Shown here: one piece after another, positions 1-10,885 of the stretch
Layout: the number at the start of each line of letters is the position of its first letter
How positions within the stretch are numbered: the stretch's first letter is position 1
The notes under the pieces: model-generated
What the model was told of the DNA's origin: nothing
Database searches by the model: none
The model's input: only the letters and a program-made list of their open reading frames with translations
NCBI GenBank assembly: GCA_009746045.1
Contig: RPFO01000418.1
Coordinates: 1,243,582 to 1,307,581 of the forward strand
From: Mesostigma viride
Lineage: Eukaryota; Streptophyta; Mesostigmatophyceae; Mesostigmatales; Mesostigmataceae
Direction of reading: 5' to 3'
Length of the DNA: 64,000 nucleotides
Position numbers and translations under genes: made by a program

Positions 1-77
1 GCACGGTCTCCGCGTACTCGGGCACGTAGTCCGCGCCCGTGGCGTCCACAAAGGGGGACAGATGGGGGGGTGGCGGG
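1..77 (-). CDS. PES1: Pescadillo exon, runs off the left edge
   Basis: Encodes [20 protein letters not shown] then YAETV. Acceptor GCGACAG; the first base completes the Ile codon left by the previous exon. The remainder of the C-terminal tail lies outside the window. Confidence 0.93.
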
Positions 78-3000
78 CTGTCGCGGTTGTGGCAGGGGGG
101 TGGTGTGCATGATGGGGGGTTGTGGGGGGGTTCGGGGTAGGTGTGCATTATTGTGTGTGTGTGGGGGGGGGGGGGGGTTGGGGGGCCATCCGTCAGAACG
201 AGCAGCTGTTTCGTTAGAGAGAGCGAGGCTGGCCTTGTATAGAAACCAGGACGATAATCGTTGGGGCGTAGCAATGTCAGCGCCGGTGGCTCTTACAAGA
301 CGGTGCAGATGGGGTGGGGTGGGGGCTGTCGCGTGTGTGTTAGGCGGTTGGGGGGTGGGGGATGAGGCATGAATAATATGACATAGAGGAGGGGAGGGGG
401 GAAAAGGGGGGAGGTATGTGTGGGAAGCATTTGTAACAGATGACAGCATTCAGATGACCGAACAAGCGAGACACGAGCCCTGTAGAAAACAAGGGGGGCG
501 ATTAATGAAAGTATTGATGCGCTGATAGGTATCACAGATGCAGATGCTGAGGATATTCACACCCACAACGATGAACAAACATGGAACTAGTTCACTATAT
601 CAACACTCGTTCTGCCTCATCTCCACCTTGGAAAAACTAGCCATGTCCACAGAAATCCCCTATCTCCACACACACACTGCCTCGCCCTCACCTCGGAGAA
701 ACAGCCCTTGTCAACACAACCAACCGCCCTTGTCACCCCATACAGACAACCAGCCTGGAGGGGACACCCCATACAGACAACCAGCATCTATGAAACATAA
801 CCATAGCCTCTATGAAACACAGCCTCTATGTCAGGGATCCTCACACGCCATGCATGCCCTCGTCAACGGGGAAAAACGAAGCCATTATCGCCGCAGGGAG
901 CGAACACCCCATCTAGACATTCTAAATAGTCTTGAAATAGTCTTGATCGACCACCAAATTCAAAAAGCCGCTTTCTAGGACCCCGAATCATGAGGGGACT
1001 CACATCCCGGGCACGTATTTGTCGACGGGAAGGAGGAAGCCGTTGTTGGCCGAGTCGAGCACCCACTGTGGCTGCACGTAGTCGCGGGATAGGAAGACGT
1101 GGCCCTGCTTCGGCCGGTCCACCACCTGGGGGGGGGGGGGACAAGAGGTATGAGAGCATCATAGGAAATAGGAATAGGGTGGGGTAAAGAACACGACAGA
1201 AATAAGGGTCCACCACCTGGGGGGGTTATAGACCAGGTACTAAGGACTTACAGCTTGGATACGAATACCATCAATAACCAGAAATCTTAGTACAGCATTC
1301 CAATTTGATGGCACGGCGGTGCACATCACTCTAGAGGCAACAAACCAACCGGCACGTGATTTTTACCTCCTTCACCTTGTAACGGGCAGGGCACACCCAC
1401 CTGGTATAGCTAGTGCTTTCATCTCCCCCCCCCCCGGTAGTTGATGCTGTCGTCGCCCCCCCCCCACCCGGTAGTGGATGCTTTCCTCGCCCCCCACCCA
1501 CATAGTAGTTGATGCTGTCGTCGCCCCCAACCCACCTGGTAGTGGATGCTTTCCTCGCCCCCCGACAACATGGTAGCTGATGCTGTCGTCGTCACCCACC
1601 CACCTGGTAGTTGATGCTGTCGTCCCCCTCCTCCAGGGGGGAGCCCTCGCCCTCCCACGCGACCTGCCCTCCAAATGAGCGAATCACGAACATAAGCTGC
1701 TCCCGCGGCGTCTGCACATGCACGCACAGGGACGTTGGACGCGGCCGAAACAAGGAAAATTCGACGCGCCCACAGCAGGAACACGCAATACAAGGTTTAA
1801 CAAGGAATGCACAAACCATGTCCCCCCCACCTTCTACGTGCGGGTGCGGGTGTGGGGGGGCGGGGGGGAAGGGGGGATGGGCCATGACCATGGCAGGGCA
1901 GGAAAAACACAAGACGGGGGCATGAATGAAGACTAAAGCAAAGGTTAAATACTGATGTGGGCAGATGCATGTTGGTCAATGTGGGCAATACGGGGAACGG
2001 GCTATGGAGGCCACATGAGGACAAGACCACGGCGTTGAATAGCATTTCGCTATTATTTTTTATCCGCGAATTGCTGTTGGGAGACATCCTGCGCAGGATG
2101 TCAGCCAATAGCGATTGGAGGATAAAAAGTAATAGCTAAATGCTATTCAACTCACGGGTGGGCAATCCCTGCCCACAAGGGAAGGAGCGGGTGGGATGGG
2201 AAGAGCAAAGGGGAAGAGCGACCAGCACCGGTGCGGCGCCTGCTTGCGCGTGCGGGACAACCGCAACGGCAACGGCGGCAGGGAGGAACGGTGGTAGCAT
2301 GGCGCATGCACAAACGTGCGCGACCTACACGGTATGAGACAGCCAGCCCAGGCATTTCCTCTGCTCAGGCGGTCACGTAGCAGCTTGTCGTCGCCATGTA
2401 CGTTTATGCATATTTTTGAGACAACCAGCACACGGTCTATCCATCATCTGCACAGGATGGGCTATGGCAGGAAAGGACTGTGGCAGCACACGCAGGTGCG
2501 GCCACGCTAAGGAGAGAGCCACCACAGGGTGGGGCACGCGAACGGGGCAATACAGCGTGAGGGGACGAAAAGCCTGGAGGTGAACCGTGGGAGGACGGCG
2601 GTTGGGTGATGGGTGTCTAGTGAGAACCATGGTGGGGCATTGACAAAGGGAAGCGGGAAACCAAGTATGAGGCACCCATCACCCACCTCTTGTGCAGTCG
2701 TTGACACGCTGTCTCATACTGTAAGGAACCACCTGAATGCTCGGCTACAGTCAACACTGCTCCACCCATGCATGGTCTACCCCTGCATGGGTGGTTTATG
2801 CATTACCACCCACCTGCCATGCGATCAACGACCCACCTTTGTTGCATGAAAGCATGGCCTCACCCACCCCCCTAGGCTCAGTTTTGTGATTGAATGACCA
2901 CCAACCTCTCGTGCGAGGAAGAACACCTTCCCAGAGAACAGCAGCGCCGCGCCGCCCGCGTCCTCATCCTTTCCATCGTCACTGCCCTCGATCTCCTCCG

Positions 3001-6000
3001 CAGCACCGCTGCCAGCAGCGTCCCCGTCTTCCCCCTCGCTGGCCCTCGGGACGGCTGCTAGAAGCTTCTGTTGCACCTTGGCGATGGCGGCGGGGTCGGC
3101 CTGCACGGCTGCACCTTGCTTGGAGGACCGGTCGCTGGCGTCCATCGCGGAGCGGTCCTTGGAGTTGCTGGTGTCGGCCAGCCGCCGCATGATGGCCTCC
3201 AGGTCTGGCAGGGGTCGGACGGGCAGGGGGCACGGTGCCGGATAAGTTTCCAAGAACGCAAATAAGGGCATGTTTTATGGCATCCAGGTCAGGGCGGGGC
3301 ATGGTGCCGGGTAAGTAAAAGAGGGGTATGTTTAATGCCAGGGCATGTTGACTGGCATCCAGGTCTGGGCGGATGGGCAGGGGGGACCAGAGACAAAAGG
3401 GCACCAAGGCACAGGGGCACACAGGCACGGGGGCAGGGGGCAGAAGAGACGGGTAGAGTGCATGAGAGGACGGTTGGGAAGAGAACGGGGGCAGGACAAG
3501 CTCGTAAGGGTACAGTGGATGGCTTCCAGATCTGGGTGCATGGGGAGGGGACGCGGAGCAGGATAGGTAAATAAGCAAAGGGTAAGTAATTAGCAGGATA
3601 AGTAAACAGAAGGATACGTGAATAGCACGATAAGTAAATAAGTAAAGGGTAAGTAATTAGCAGGATAAGTAAACAGAAGGATACGTGAATAGCACGATAA
3701 GTAAATAAGTAAAGGGTAAGTAATTAGCAGGATAAGTAAACAGAAGGATACGTGAATAGCACGATAAGTAAATAAGCAAAGGGTAAGTAATTAGCAGGAT
3801 AAGTAAACAGAAGGATACGTGAATAGCACGATAAGTAAATAAGTAAAAGATAAGAAAAAAGCAGGATAGGTAAATAAGGGTAGGATTATAGCCTCCAGGT
3901 ACGGCAGGATGGCCAGGGCCCACAGAGACCAGTGGGTCAAGTCAGGGATTATGGGCACGCCTCAGTCGGCTGACGCGCCGCCACCGGACGGCTGAGGCAC
4001 TGCCAACCACAAGGTAGGGGGCCATAGAAGCGCGGGGGATCCATGAGATGGGGTGGGTGGGCAAAAGGCACGGTGCAGAGTAAGTGGATAGGGGAAGGCT
4101 TGGTCGCGCAGGGGGGAGCCAGGGGAATGAGGCCACATGTGAACTTGCAAGTGCACGATATGCGCATGTGCGTGTGTGAACAGTAAACCCAGGAGATACG
4201 GCCAGCTGGAACATGTTGCATAGTGCATATAAACAATGCAGCTCATGATGCCTTTATTGTAGCTCACGATGCCTTCAGTGACATCATTCCATCATGGCAC
4301 GTTTGAACTTTAATGTTGAACTTGCTGAACATGTTGAAGCCATAGTACACAGTTAATAGAGCGGAAGGCACCCGGCCATGTTACACATGCACAGCATTCA
4401 CAGAGAGAAGGTGCGGATGGTACATAGAGCAGAAGGCAGCCGGCCATGTTACAAGCGAACAGCATTCACATAGTTGAAGTAACGGGGCCAAACGCACCGG
4501 CCGCGGCCTCGGTCAGCTTGGTGTCCATCACGGGTGGGTACGACAGCCCCAGAGAGTGGTACAGCTTGAAGTTGACAAACTCGAGCATGGCCTGGCGTTG
4601 CGTGGTGCGTCCAATAGAGGCATGATATCGGAGGAATAGAGACAAGGGTTAGATAAGCATAGTAGAGGCATGATATCGGAGGAATAGAGACAAGGGTTAG
4701 ATAAGCATAGTAGAGGCATGATATCGGAGGAATAGAGACAAGGGTTAAATAAGCATAGTAGAGGCATGATATCGGAGGAATAGAAACTAGGGTTAAGTAA
4801 TCATGTGGTGCACCTTCAAGTTATATATATATATATATATTACAAACTCGAGCATTCATTGATGAAACTACACATAGGCTGCGTCACGTGAGCATGAATC
4901 ATCAAGGAGATAAAGATGGGATGGGATGAACGTCTATCTAGCCTCTGGTGACTGGGTTACGGGCGCTTCGGCCCGACTTGACTCGAACATGGCCTGTGCG
5001 AGGAATAGGAGCGATGAATAGGGGTGCTGAATACGAAGCATGTGGTGCGGCTTGAAGTTGACACACTCAGCGTGGCCTGTGCATTGTTCATGAGACAGCA
5101 ACCTGCGACCACACGACAGACTGGCAGAGTAACACATGGAATAAACAGGCAGGCTGAAGCTAACATAAGTCCCAACCGCCGCCACCCTAGTTACCGGTAG
5201 GCGCACACCGCCTCATAGAACTCGAGGAACATGAGCATTTGATCCTAAAACTTATAGTAGTATGTGTCCAAATAGCCACTAAAGACCTTCATAGCTGCAG
5301 AAAAAGAACGCGAGCGCGCCCACCTCGTAGAACTCCAGGAACGTGAGCATTTGATGCTCAAATGCTAACATGCGTCCCAACGGCCACTCTATGTCCCCAT
5401 CGCCGCTATTGAAGCTACTCCTATATCCCCACTGCCGCCATTGAAGACTAGTCGAACACCCACCTCGTAAAACTCGAGGAACGTGAGCATCACGCGGTAG
5501 TCCACGTCGTGCGTGAGCGCCTGGCTCAGCGGGTGCGGGGTAAGCCAAGTGACCGTCTGGCCAAACACCTCGGCCTGTAGGGGGTTGAGGACCACACAAC
5601 CACAATAGGGGCTTAGTACAAGCTCTCAAATACTACACAGTCCGGAGTTGAGGACCACACAACCAGAATACGCAATTAGTACACAGCTCCATAACACTAA
5701 TGCTCCACTAGATCTCCATCTGGCCAAACACCTCGTCCTGTCGCGGCGGCACGGACTGCAATGATGATCGACTGCAATGCTGATCGACTGCGATGCTGAT
5801 CGACTAAACGCCGATCAACTCCAAACACGGATCGACTCCAACACGGGTCGATTCCAACACTGATCGACATCACCACTGATCGACATGCGCGCCGTACCTG
5901 GAAGTACCACCCCTTGACGGAGACAAACACCTTGCGCAGCGCGTTGACTTTGGTGACGTAAGCCTGGAACTCGAGCATGAGCCTGGGGCAGGTAAGGGGG

Positions 6001-9000
6001 GGGCCGAGCAGGGAGAGTGGGGACGTTGTGAGGAGAGAAAAGTGTGACACAGACAAACGACCCACAAGGCGAGAATCGATCAGAAAGGTAGCCGGGAGGG
6101 CAGGCAAGGTGGTGAGGCCAAGCTGAGTGCCACAGCACAGACAGGCATGGGACAAGGCAGTGGCAGTCGACCTCGCTGGTCTTGGGGTTCTGAAAAGGTT
6201 TGACAGTGCGCCGTCAGAGAACGAGCGCCACTCGTCAGGAAAACTGCACATGCGCGTCAAAAAAATCACGCCCCAAGCTTTCTGGAAGTCGAATGACCTC
6301 TACGAGTCTGGATACATCTCAACGGTCACGCAACGATTGCCATATGTCTGAACGGTCTGAACGATTACACACAATCGCACTTGTCATTTCGCACAACGTA
6401 GGCAGGATCCTAATGATGGTGCGCAGGGTTGGGAGCTTGGGGCACTAATTAAAAGGGTTAAGGCAGGATACAAGCCCATTTTGCATGATATTTTGTGCAT
6501 AATATTATATAGCTGGTGTGGCACTTTGTTTGACACACACGTTTGTTGTATGTTTGACACATAACTACTTTACTTTTATATTCTACAACGATTCCCTGTC
6601 CTTAGTTAAGAATGGATTTCCTATCTGTTAGTTCTGCCGTGACCCCCGGTCTGATACCAACATAACAGTCTGATACCAAAATGACATCGAGGGAATGCCC
6701 ACCGCATCCCAAGATGCTCCCCCTCCCAACAAGCCCCTAGTGGGCAACTCGCAATCAAGCACCAGAGTCTGCATATTTTCAACATGATCGCACGCCATCC
6801 CCAATCCTTGCGAAGCTGGTTGCCTTGCGAAGCTGTAGTTGTAAAGGCAGTCTTGGTCCTTCTTGCTAAGGCACGAAACTCAGCGAGACGCGAGCTACGT
6901 GTACCACTGAATAATAATCGAAGCTAACACAAAACGCAGCTATACACAAAACGCAGCTTAACCACTGATAGTACTGAACTTTTGGTTCCATTTTAGTAAA
7001 TACTGATGCCCCCACAATCCTTACAACAGCCAAACAATGCCACATAGCCACATAGCCAAGACGATGCGTGCACCACCTGGGCCATGTATTACTTGCCCCA
7101 TGCACAACTCTTTCCCCCACCTCCCCCCCAGAAAAAGTGCGACTTGCCACATCCCGAACTCTCCCCTTTAACCCCCCCCTCCCCCACCAAAACTGTCACC
7201 CGCGCATGCCGTCACTGGCCCACGGCCAGCACATGTTGAGAGGGGGCTTGTCACAAGCAAGGACTCCTTCCCCAATCCCCCCATTCGATCCTTCAGTCGT
7301 TCCATCTTTCAATCCTGCAATTCTTCTCTTCCCCCCCCCCCTTTTCCCTTCTTTCCCATCCATCCTTGCACCACCCCATCCTCTGGGGATGCCAAGCTGT
7401 GGGGTGGGGTGGGGTGGGTGTTGTATCGTCCAATCCTTGTACCGCCCCATGCTTCATCCTCGCAACCGCTCTCACCGGCGCGCCGCCAACACGCGCTCCA
7501 CCGGGATCTTGTGAGACTTGTCGGCGGGGAGCACCGCAAAGAGCGAGGTCAGGGTCAGCGGGTCGTCCAGCTCGCGCACCGCGTCCAGGAACGAGGGGTA
7601 CCTGGTGGGGCGGGCGACACGGCGAGCGGACAAGGGGAGGAAAGGGCCGAGGTGAAGGGGGGCTAGTATGTGAGCAGGACATGGGTGGGTATGGATGGGT
7701 GGGTATGCGCACAGGGGTACCTGGTGGGGCAATGTCAAAGGTATTGCTAACGTTTTTAGCATGTGCCGTATGGGGTACGTCCATGAGACAACCAGCATAG
7801 GCTTGATAGGGTACGCAGGTATTAGCGCAGCGCGTCCAGGAGAGAGGGGTATCTGGCCAGAGGGGAGGGGGAGGCGGGCGTGGGGGTGGTGGTGGGGGGT
7901 TGACGTATTGTTCTTATTGTTTTTTATGTTGTGTGTGGTGGGCTTGGTGGTGGGCTTTATGGTGCGCTTGATGGTGGGCTTGGTGGTGGGGTTGGTGGTG
8001 GGGTTGGTGGTGGGGTTGGTGGTGGGGTTGGTGATGGAGGGAGGAAACTGGGGGGTATCTAAGAGCGCGACAAAGGAGCATGCTGGATGTACAAGTGTGA
8101 CAGACGAGGGTGTGGCAAACCAAAACAGCCACCGGTCCATTCCTATCGATAGAAGATGATCGTAAAAAACAGTCCCTGTAATGATGAGATGCTATGAGAG
8201 GGGGGAAGAAGCAGCACCTACACCTGCGCAGAATGGGGCCATAGCGCAGGGTCAGGTCCTCCACGGTCGCCCAAAAGAAAAGTCTCGATAAAATAAAAAA
8301 CCAAACAAATTTCGGAGGGCAAGCTCCATTAGAAAACAGCTTCTCATAAAAAATCTCATACAGAATATCAAACAAACAAAAGAAGAGAAAATGCCTGAAA
8401 CGCAAAATTTTCCTCGGAGCGGCGGGGTTTTACAATGGTCGCAATAAATGGCACAATATCATCAACTGGCTTTACTACTACCTCACACCCGCCTTTCGTT
8501 TTGTACAAAACTGCAACCATGAACAGGTCTATTAATTGATGCCCTCCCCCAGTCACCCACCCAGCTCTCCTTGACCAGTTGGTCCAGCGCCTGCCGTGCC
8601 ATCGTTGCTTCAGGTCCTTCAACCGCAACAGAGAACTGTATCATCATTGTTGCCCACCCCCACCCCCCTCTCCTTGACAGGGGTGGTCTACGATGTCACC
8701 ATGGCTACAATGACCATGGAGGACAAGTAACTGCTGCCCAGCCCCACCCACCTCTCCTTGCCACGGTGGTCTGCGATATCACCATGGCTACAATGACCAT
8801 GGAGGACAAGTAACTGCTGCCCACCCACCCCCACCTCTCCTTGACATGATGGTCTGCGATGTCAACATGGCTACAGTGACCATGGAGGACAATTAACTGC
8901 TGCCCACCCCCACCCCCCTCTCCTTGACCAGGTGGTCTGCGTAGCCACCATGGCTATGGTGACCATGGGGGACTATTATGTGCTGCCCACCCCCACCCAC

Positions 9001-9996
9001 CGCTCCTTGACCAGGTGGTCCAACGTGTGCCATGCCATCATCGCTTAGAATACTTGAACCGCAACAAAGGACTTGCCACCCCCACCCACCGCTCCTTGAC
9101 CAGGTGGTCCAGCGTGTGCTCCGGCCGCCGCTTCTGCAGCCGCTCGAGCAACTCCTGCTGCCGCTTGGCCTTGGCCTTCTTGATCTTCTTGTCATAGGCT
9201 TTTAGGTCGCTGCGCGGTGGCACGCGGCACCCGGCACAGCATACAAGCACAGCACATACATCAAAACATCAGTCATATGGCCTTGGCCTAGTTTATCTTG
9301 TTGTCAGGTCGCTGCGCGGTGGCAAAAGGCACGAGGCAAAAAAATAGGTGGCGGTCAAGGCACCGCACACGGGCACAGCATACACGCACAGCACACGCAT
9401 GACAGGGTCATCGTTTGGTCTTGGCATCATGGATCTTCTTGTAATACGGCACGCTCTTAGGTCGCTCGTCACTACAGGAAGGGGTGGTGGCGGCGCAGGA
9501 AGAGCACAGAGGCTCAGCACACACACATCACAACGTCAACGGTTCATTTTGGCCCAGGCCTTGTATATATTCTCGCCATACTCCTCTATCAAATTACTCC
9601 AACTGCGCACGGATACACGAGGAGGCTCATGCCACCCTAACCCTTGGCCATACTCCTCTATCAAATTACTCCAACTGCGCACGGATGCACGAGGAGGCTC
9701 ATGCCACCCTTACCCTGCGTGTGAGCGTGTATGCATGTTGTCACTATTATAATGTGCATGAGTGTGTGTGTGTGTGTGCGTGCGTGTGTGTGTGTGCGCG
9801 CGCGCGTGTGTGCCTGTGTGTGGGTAGTCACTTAAGTATAGGATTGTGTGTGCGTGTGTCGTGCACCCACCGCCCCTTGGCCAGCAGCGGCTCGTGAAGC
9901 AGGTAGTTGATGTCCTTGGCGTGGTAGTAGGTCTTTTGCCCCGCCAGCTTGCGCTTGGGCTCACGAGGGTACACGCCCTTGAGGATGCATAGCCGC
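1..9996 (-). CDS. PES1: Pescadillo homologue (PES1/NOP7), ten exons, 5' and 3' incomplete
   Basis: Pescadillo is a nucleolar protein needed for 60S ribosomal subunit maturation (PeBoW/Nop7 complex). Exons, in gene order: 9996-9871, 9209-9090, 7601-7476, 5982-5898, 5574-5464, 4591-4498, 3204-2906, 1711-1604, 1125-1004, 77-1 (continues off the left edge). Every intron is GT-AG and every phase joins (2,2,2,0,0,1,0,0,2). Recognised Pescadillo blocks are [98 protein letters not shown], then a BRCT domain ([24 protein letters not shown]) and HLSPFVD...YVPEYAET. The roughly 60 N-terminal residues usual for the family are not seen; their exon is either upstream beyond what I could recognise or lost. 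Introns are 0.3-1.5 kb and full of tandem repeats derived from the exon borders. The identification rests on recalled family sequence, and is very strong. Confidence 0.93.
1004..1125 (-). CDS. PES1: Pescadillo exon (BRCT, YVQPQW motif)
   Basis: Encodes [20 protein letters not shown] then [20 protein letters not shown]. Acceptor is a poly-C tract ending CCCCAG; donor GTGAGT in phase 2. A partial copy of the acceptor side sits at about 1,206-1,226. Confidence 0.95.
1396..1606 (-). repeat. 34-bp ladder of exon-end/donor copies
   Basis: Inside the intron between the two BRCT exons, the last seven codons of the exon (DDSINYQ region) plus the GTGGGT donor recur at 1403, 1436, 1470, 1504, 1538 and 1572 before the true border at 1604. 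The period is 34 bp. Two unit variants largely alternate (tgatgctgtcgtc and ggatgctttcctc), hinting at 68-bp steps. Most copies keep a GT donor. Confidence 0.9.
1604..1711 (-). CDS. PES1: Pescadillo exon (BRCT)
   Basis: 36 codons starting [20 protein letters not shown] and ending DDSINYQ. Acceptor GTGCAG, donor GTGGGTGGG. Downstream of it lies a ladder of six further copies of its 3' end. Confidence 0.95.
2035..2150. mobile_element. Short foldback (MITE-like) palindrome in a Pescadillo intron
   Basis: The 116-bp segment starts TTGAATAGCATTT and ends with the inverse (AAATGCTATTCAA). The arms are about 55 bp and imperfect, meeting at ATCCTGCGCAGGAT. No clear target duplication. Probably a non-autonomous DNA element. 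Confidence 0.7.
2906..3204 (-). CDS. PES1: Pescadillo exon (acidic linker and start of BRCT)
   Basis: A 299-bp exon starting [19 protein letters not shown], passing through an acidic Asp/Glu/Gly/Ala linker, and ending [12 protein letters not shown], the first strand of the BRCT domain. Acceptor TGCCAG, donor GTTGGT. The acceptor border recurs about four times upstream (near 3278, 3352, 3520 and 3888). Confidence 0.93.
3188..3905 (-). repeat. Copies of an exon acceptor border plus 67-bp tandem array
   Basis: Degenerate copies of the 5' border of the 2906-3204 exon (plus-strand motif ATGGCNTCCAGGTCTGG) lie near 3278, 3352, 3520 and 3888. Between the last two, about 3,562-3,860 is a tandem array of four to five 67-bp units containing GGTAAGTAATTAGCAGGATAA. 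Confidence 0.85.
4498..4591 (-). CDS. PES1: Pescadillo exon
   Basis: Encodes [20 protein letters not shown] then [10 protein letters not shown]. Acceptor ACGCCAG, donor GTGCGT, phase 1 out. Decayed copies of its 5' border are seen near 4,803-4,860, 4,968-4,998 and 5,041-5,085. Confidence 0.94.
4617..4808. repeat. 48-bp tandem repeat, four copies
   Basis: Four nearly identical 48-bp units starting GAGGCATGATATCGGAGGAA lie in the intron just upstream of the 4498-4591 Pescadillo exon. A TATATA run follows at about 4822. Confidence 0.92.
5207..5355 (-). repeat. Two extra copies of the MLTFLEFYE exon end
   Basis: The copy at about 5,323-5,352 still encodes MLTFLEFYE with only silent changes and is followed by GTGGGC, a usable donor. 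The copy at about 5,207-5,240 encodes MLMFLEFYE and has lost the donor (GCGGTG). Both lie downstream of the true donor at 5,463. Confidence 0.88.
5464..5574 (-). CDS. PES1: Pescadillo exon
   Basis: Encodes [18 protein letters not shown] to [15 protein letters not shown], the best conserved Pescadillo signature here. Acceptor CTACAG, donor GTGGGT; exactly 37 codons. Its last nine codons plus donor recur at about 5,323-5,352 and 5,207-5,240. Confidence 0.95.
5898..5982 (-). CDS. PES1: Pescadillo exon
   Basis: Encodes [20 protein letters not shown] then VKGWYFQ, the conserved block that precedes the TWLTPH motif. Acceptor CCCCAG, donor GTACGG; 85 bp, phase 2 in and 0 out. Confidence 0.93.
7476..7601 (-). 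CDS. PES1: Pescadillo exon
   Basis: Encodes [20 protein letters not shown] to [10 protein letters not shown], which matches the Pescadillo central domain. Acceptor CACCAG, donor GTGAGA. Two decayed copies of the acceptor side lie at about 7,705-7,730 and 7,822-7,860. Confidence 0.93.
7915..8040. repeat. GGTTGGTGGTGGG minisatellite
   Basis: A GT/GG-rich array of about 12-bp units (GGGGTTGGTGGT and variants) in the 1.5-kb intron upstream of the 7476-7601 exon. It is low-complexity, and open reading frames through it are not real genes. Confidence 0.85.
8545..9085 (-). repeat. Six decayed copies of an exon end plus donor, ~85-bp spacing
   Basis: The segment TCCTTGACCAGGTGGTC (the exon end LDHLVKE on the minus strand) with the following CCCACCC recurs near 8566, 8670, 8752, 8835, 8920 and 9005, ahead of the true border at 9090. 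The four middle units share the extra sequence ACCATGGCTACAATGACCATGG, so amplification took place in more than one step. Confidence 0.88.
9090..9209 (-). CDS. PES1: Pescadillo exon (basic coiled segment)
   Basis: Encodes [18 protein letters not shown] to LDHLVKE. Acceptor GCGCAG, donor GTGGGT. Decayed copies of both of its borders lie in the neighbouring introns: the 3' border at 8545-9085 and the 5' border at 9300-9475. Confidence 0.93.
9292..9480 (-). repeat. Decayed acceptor-side copies of the 9090-9209 exon
   Basis: TTGTTGTCAGGTCGCTGCGC at about 9,299 and TCTTCTTGTAATACGGCACG plus TTAGGTCGCT at about 9,432-9,462 repeat the exon start and its upstream cacgcggcac...cacagcat tail. No open frame is kept. 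Confidence 0.8.
9580..9725. repeat. 73-bp tandem duplication and GT-rich microsatellite
   Basis: CATACTCCTCTATCAAATTA through GAGGCTCATGCCACCCT occurs twice in direct order. It is followed at about 9,760-9,830 by a (GT)n/(CG)n tract. Both lie in the Pescadillo intron. Confidence 0.9.
9871..9996 (-). CDS. PES1: Pescadillo exon (N-terminal block)
   Basis: Encodes [13 protein letters not shown] through [10 protein letters not shown]. The acceptor is a poly-C tract ending CCCCAG and the donor is GTGGGT; the exon ends in phase 2 and joins exactly to 9209. It is the most upstream exon I can recognise. Confidence 0.93.
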
Positions 9997-10674
9997 CTGG
10001 GGGGGGGGGTTCAGGGGGGGAGGACGGACGGACATCAGAATGAGGGGAGGGGGGGGGGAGCGGAGGGATTTAAATGGGGGGAAGGAGGAAGGCGGGTGGG
10101 AAGACCTCCCACCTTGTCATCGGTTAAGACATTAATGAATTAGTTTACACGTAGACTGCGTCATATGAGCATAAGCCCTCAGGGTCAAGACTAAGTCAGG
10201 ATGACATCAACAAAAGACCAGGAATACCTAACTATCCAGGAAGACCAAACAATTTAAATCCTGCCAAACAGTTTAGTTGGGACCTGCTGAGGAAAAGCTT
10301 TCTGACCTGGCGACACTGACGGTGAGGGGGGGAAATCAGATAATGGGGACGAAGGACGTAAGAGAGCGAGAATGATGGCATGCTCCCTTGGTTCAACTGT
10401 CCCATGCCGTTGCCCCATGATGTAAGAGAGCGAGAATGACGGCATGCTCCTAAAGCCGGGGAGAACTAGGGGGAAATTCTAGGCTAGGGGTGGGGTGGGG
10501 AAGGATATTGCCTGGGGAAGTTGGGACCCGTTTCCCACCAGAATCCGTTTGCGCGTTTATTCAGGAGCATGTGATCCATCTCCCAAGGTCCCACACATCT
10601 CCACCTGGGAGTGGTATTGCAGGGCTGTGTAAGTAGAACCCGAAGGACAGCCAAGAAGGACGGCCGAGGTAGTA

Positions 10675-10885
10675 GATGCAAGGTGCTAGGTACTTTGGAT
10701 GACTGGTGCTTTGGATCACTTCACCCTTGACTGATTATTTGTAGTAGATGCAAGGTGCTAGGTACTTTGGATGACTGGTGCTTTGGATCACTTCACCCTT
10801 GACGGATTATTTGAAGTAGATGCAAGGTGCTGGGTACTTTGGATGACTGGTGCTTTGGATCACTTCACCCTTGACGGATTATTTG
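10675..10885. repeat. ~73-bp tandem repeat, three copies
   Basis: Three direct units containing GATGCAAGGTGCTAGGTACT and CACTTCACCCTTGAC, more than 90% alike by eye. Non-coding. Confidence 0.9.

Noticed and set aside
158-186. G-quadruplex regulatory element in the long G run
   Set aside because: Poly-G/poly-C tracts occur at many acceptors of this gene and are simply pyrimidine tracts read on the other strand.
1372-1912. Open frames on the minus strand reading [11 protein letters not shown]-like repeats as separate proteins
   Set aside because: They are read-through of the exon-end ladder in the Pescadillo intron, not independent genes.
3560-3860. CRISPR-like array
   Set aside because: Units are contiguous 67-bp tandem repeats with no unique spacers, in a eukaryotic intron.
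7914-8405. HHQPHHQ-repeat protein
   Set aside because: Frame shadow of a GGTTGGTGGT minisatellite within an intron.
9710-9964. His/Thr-rich open frame through the GT microsatellite
   Set aside because: Produced by (GT)n repeat; only its end overlaps the true Pescadillo exon in another frame.
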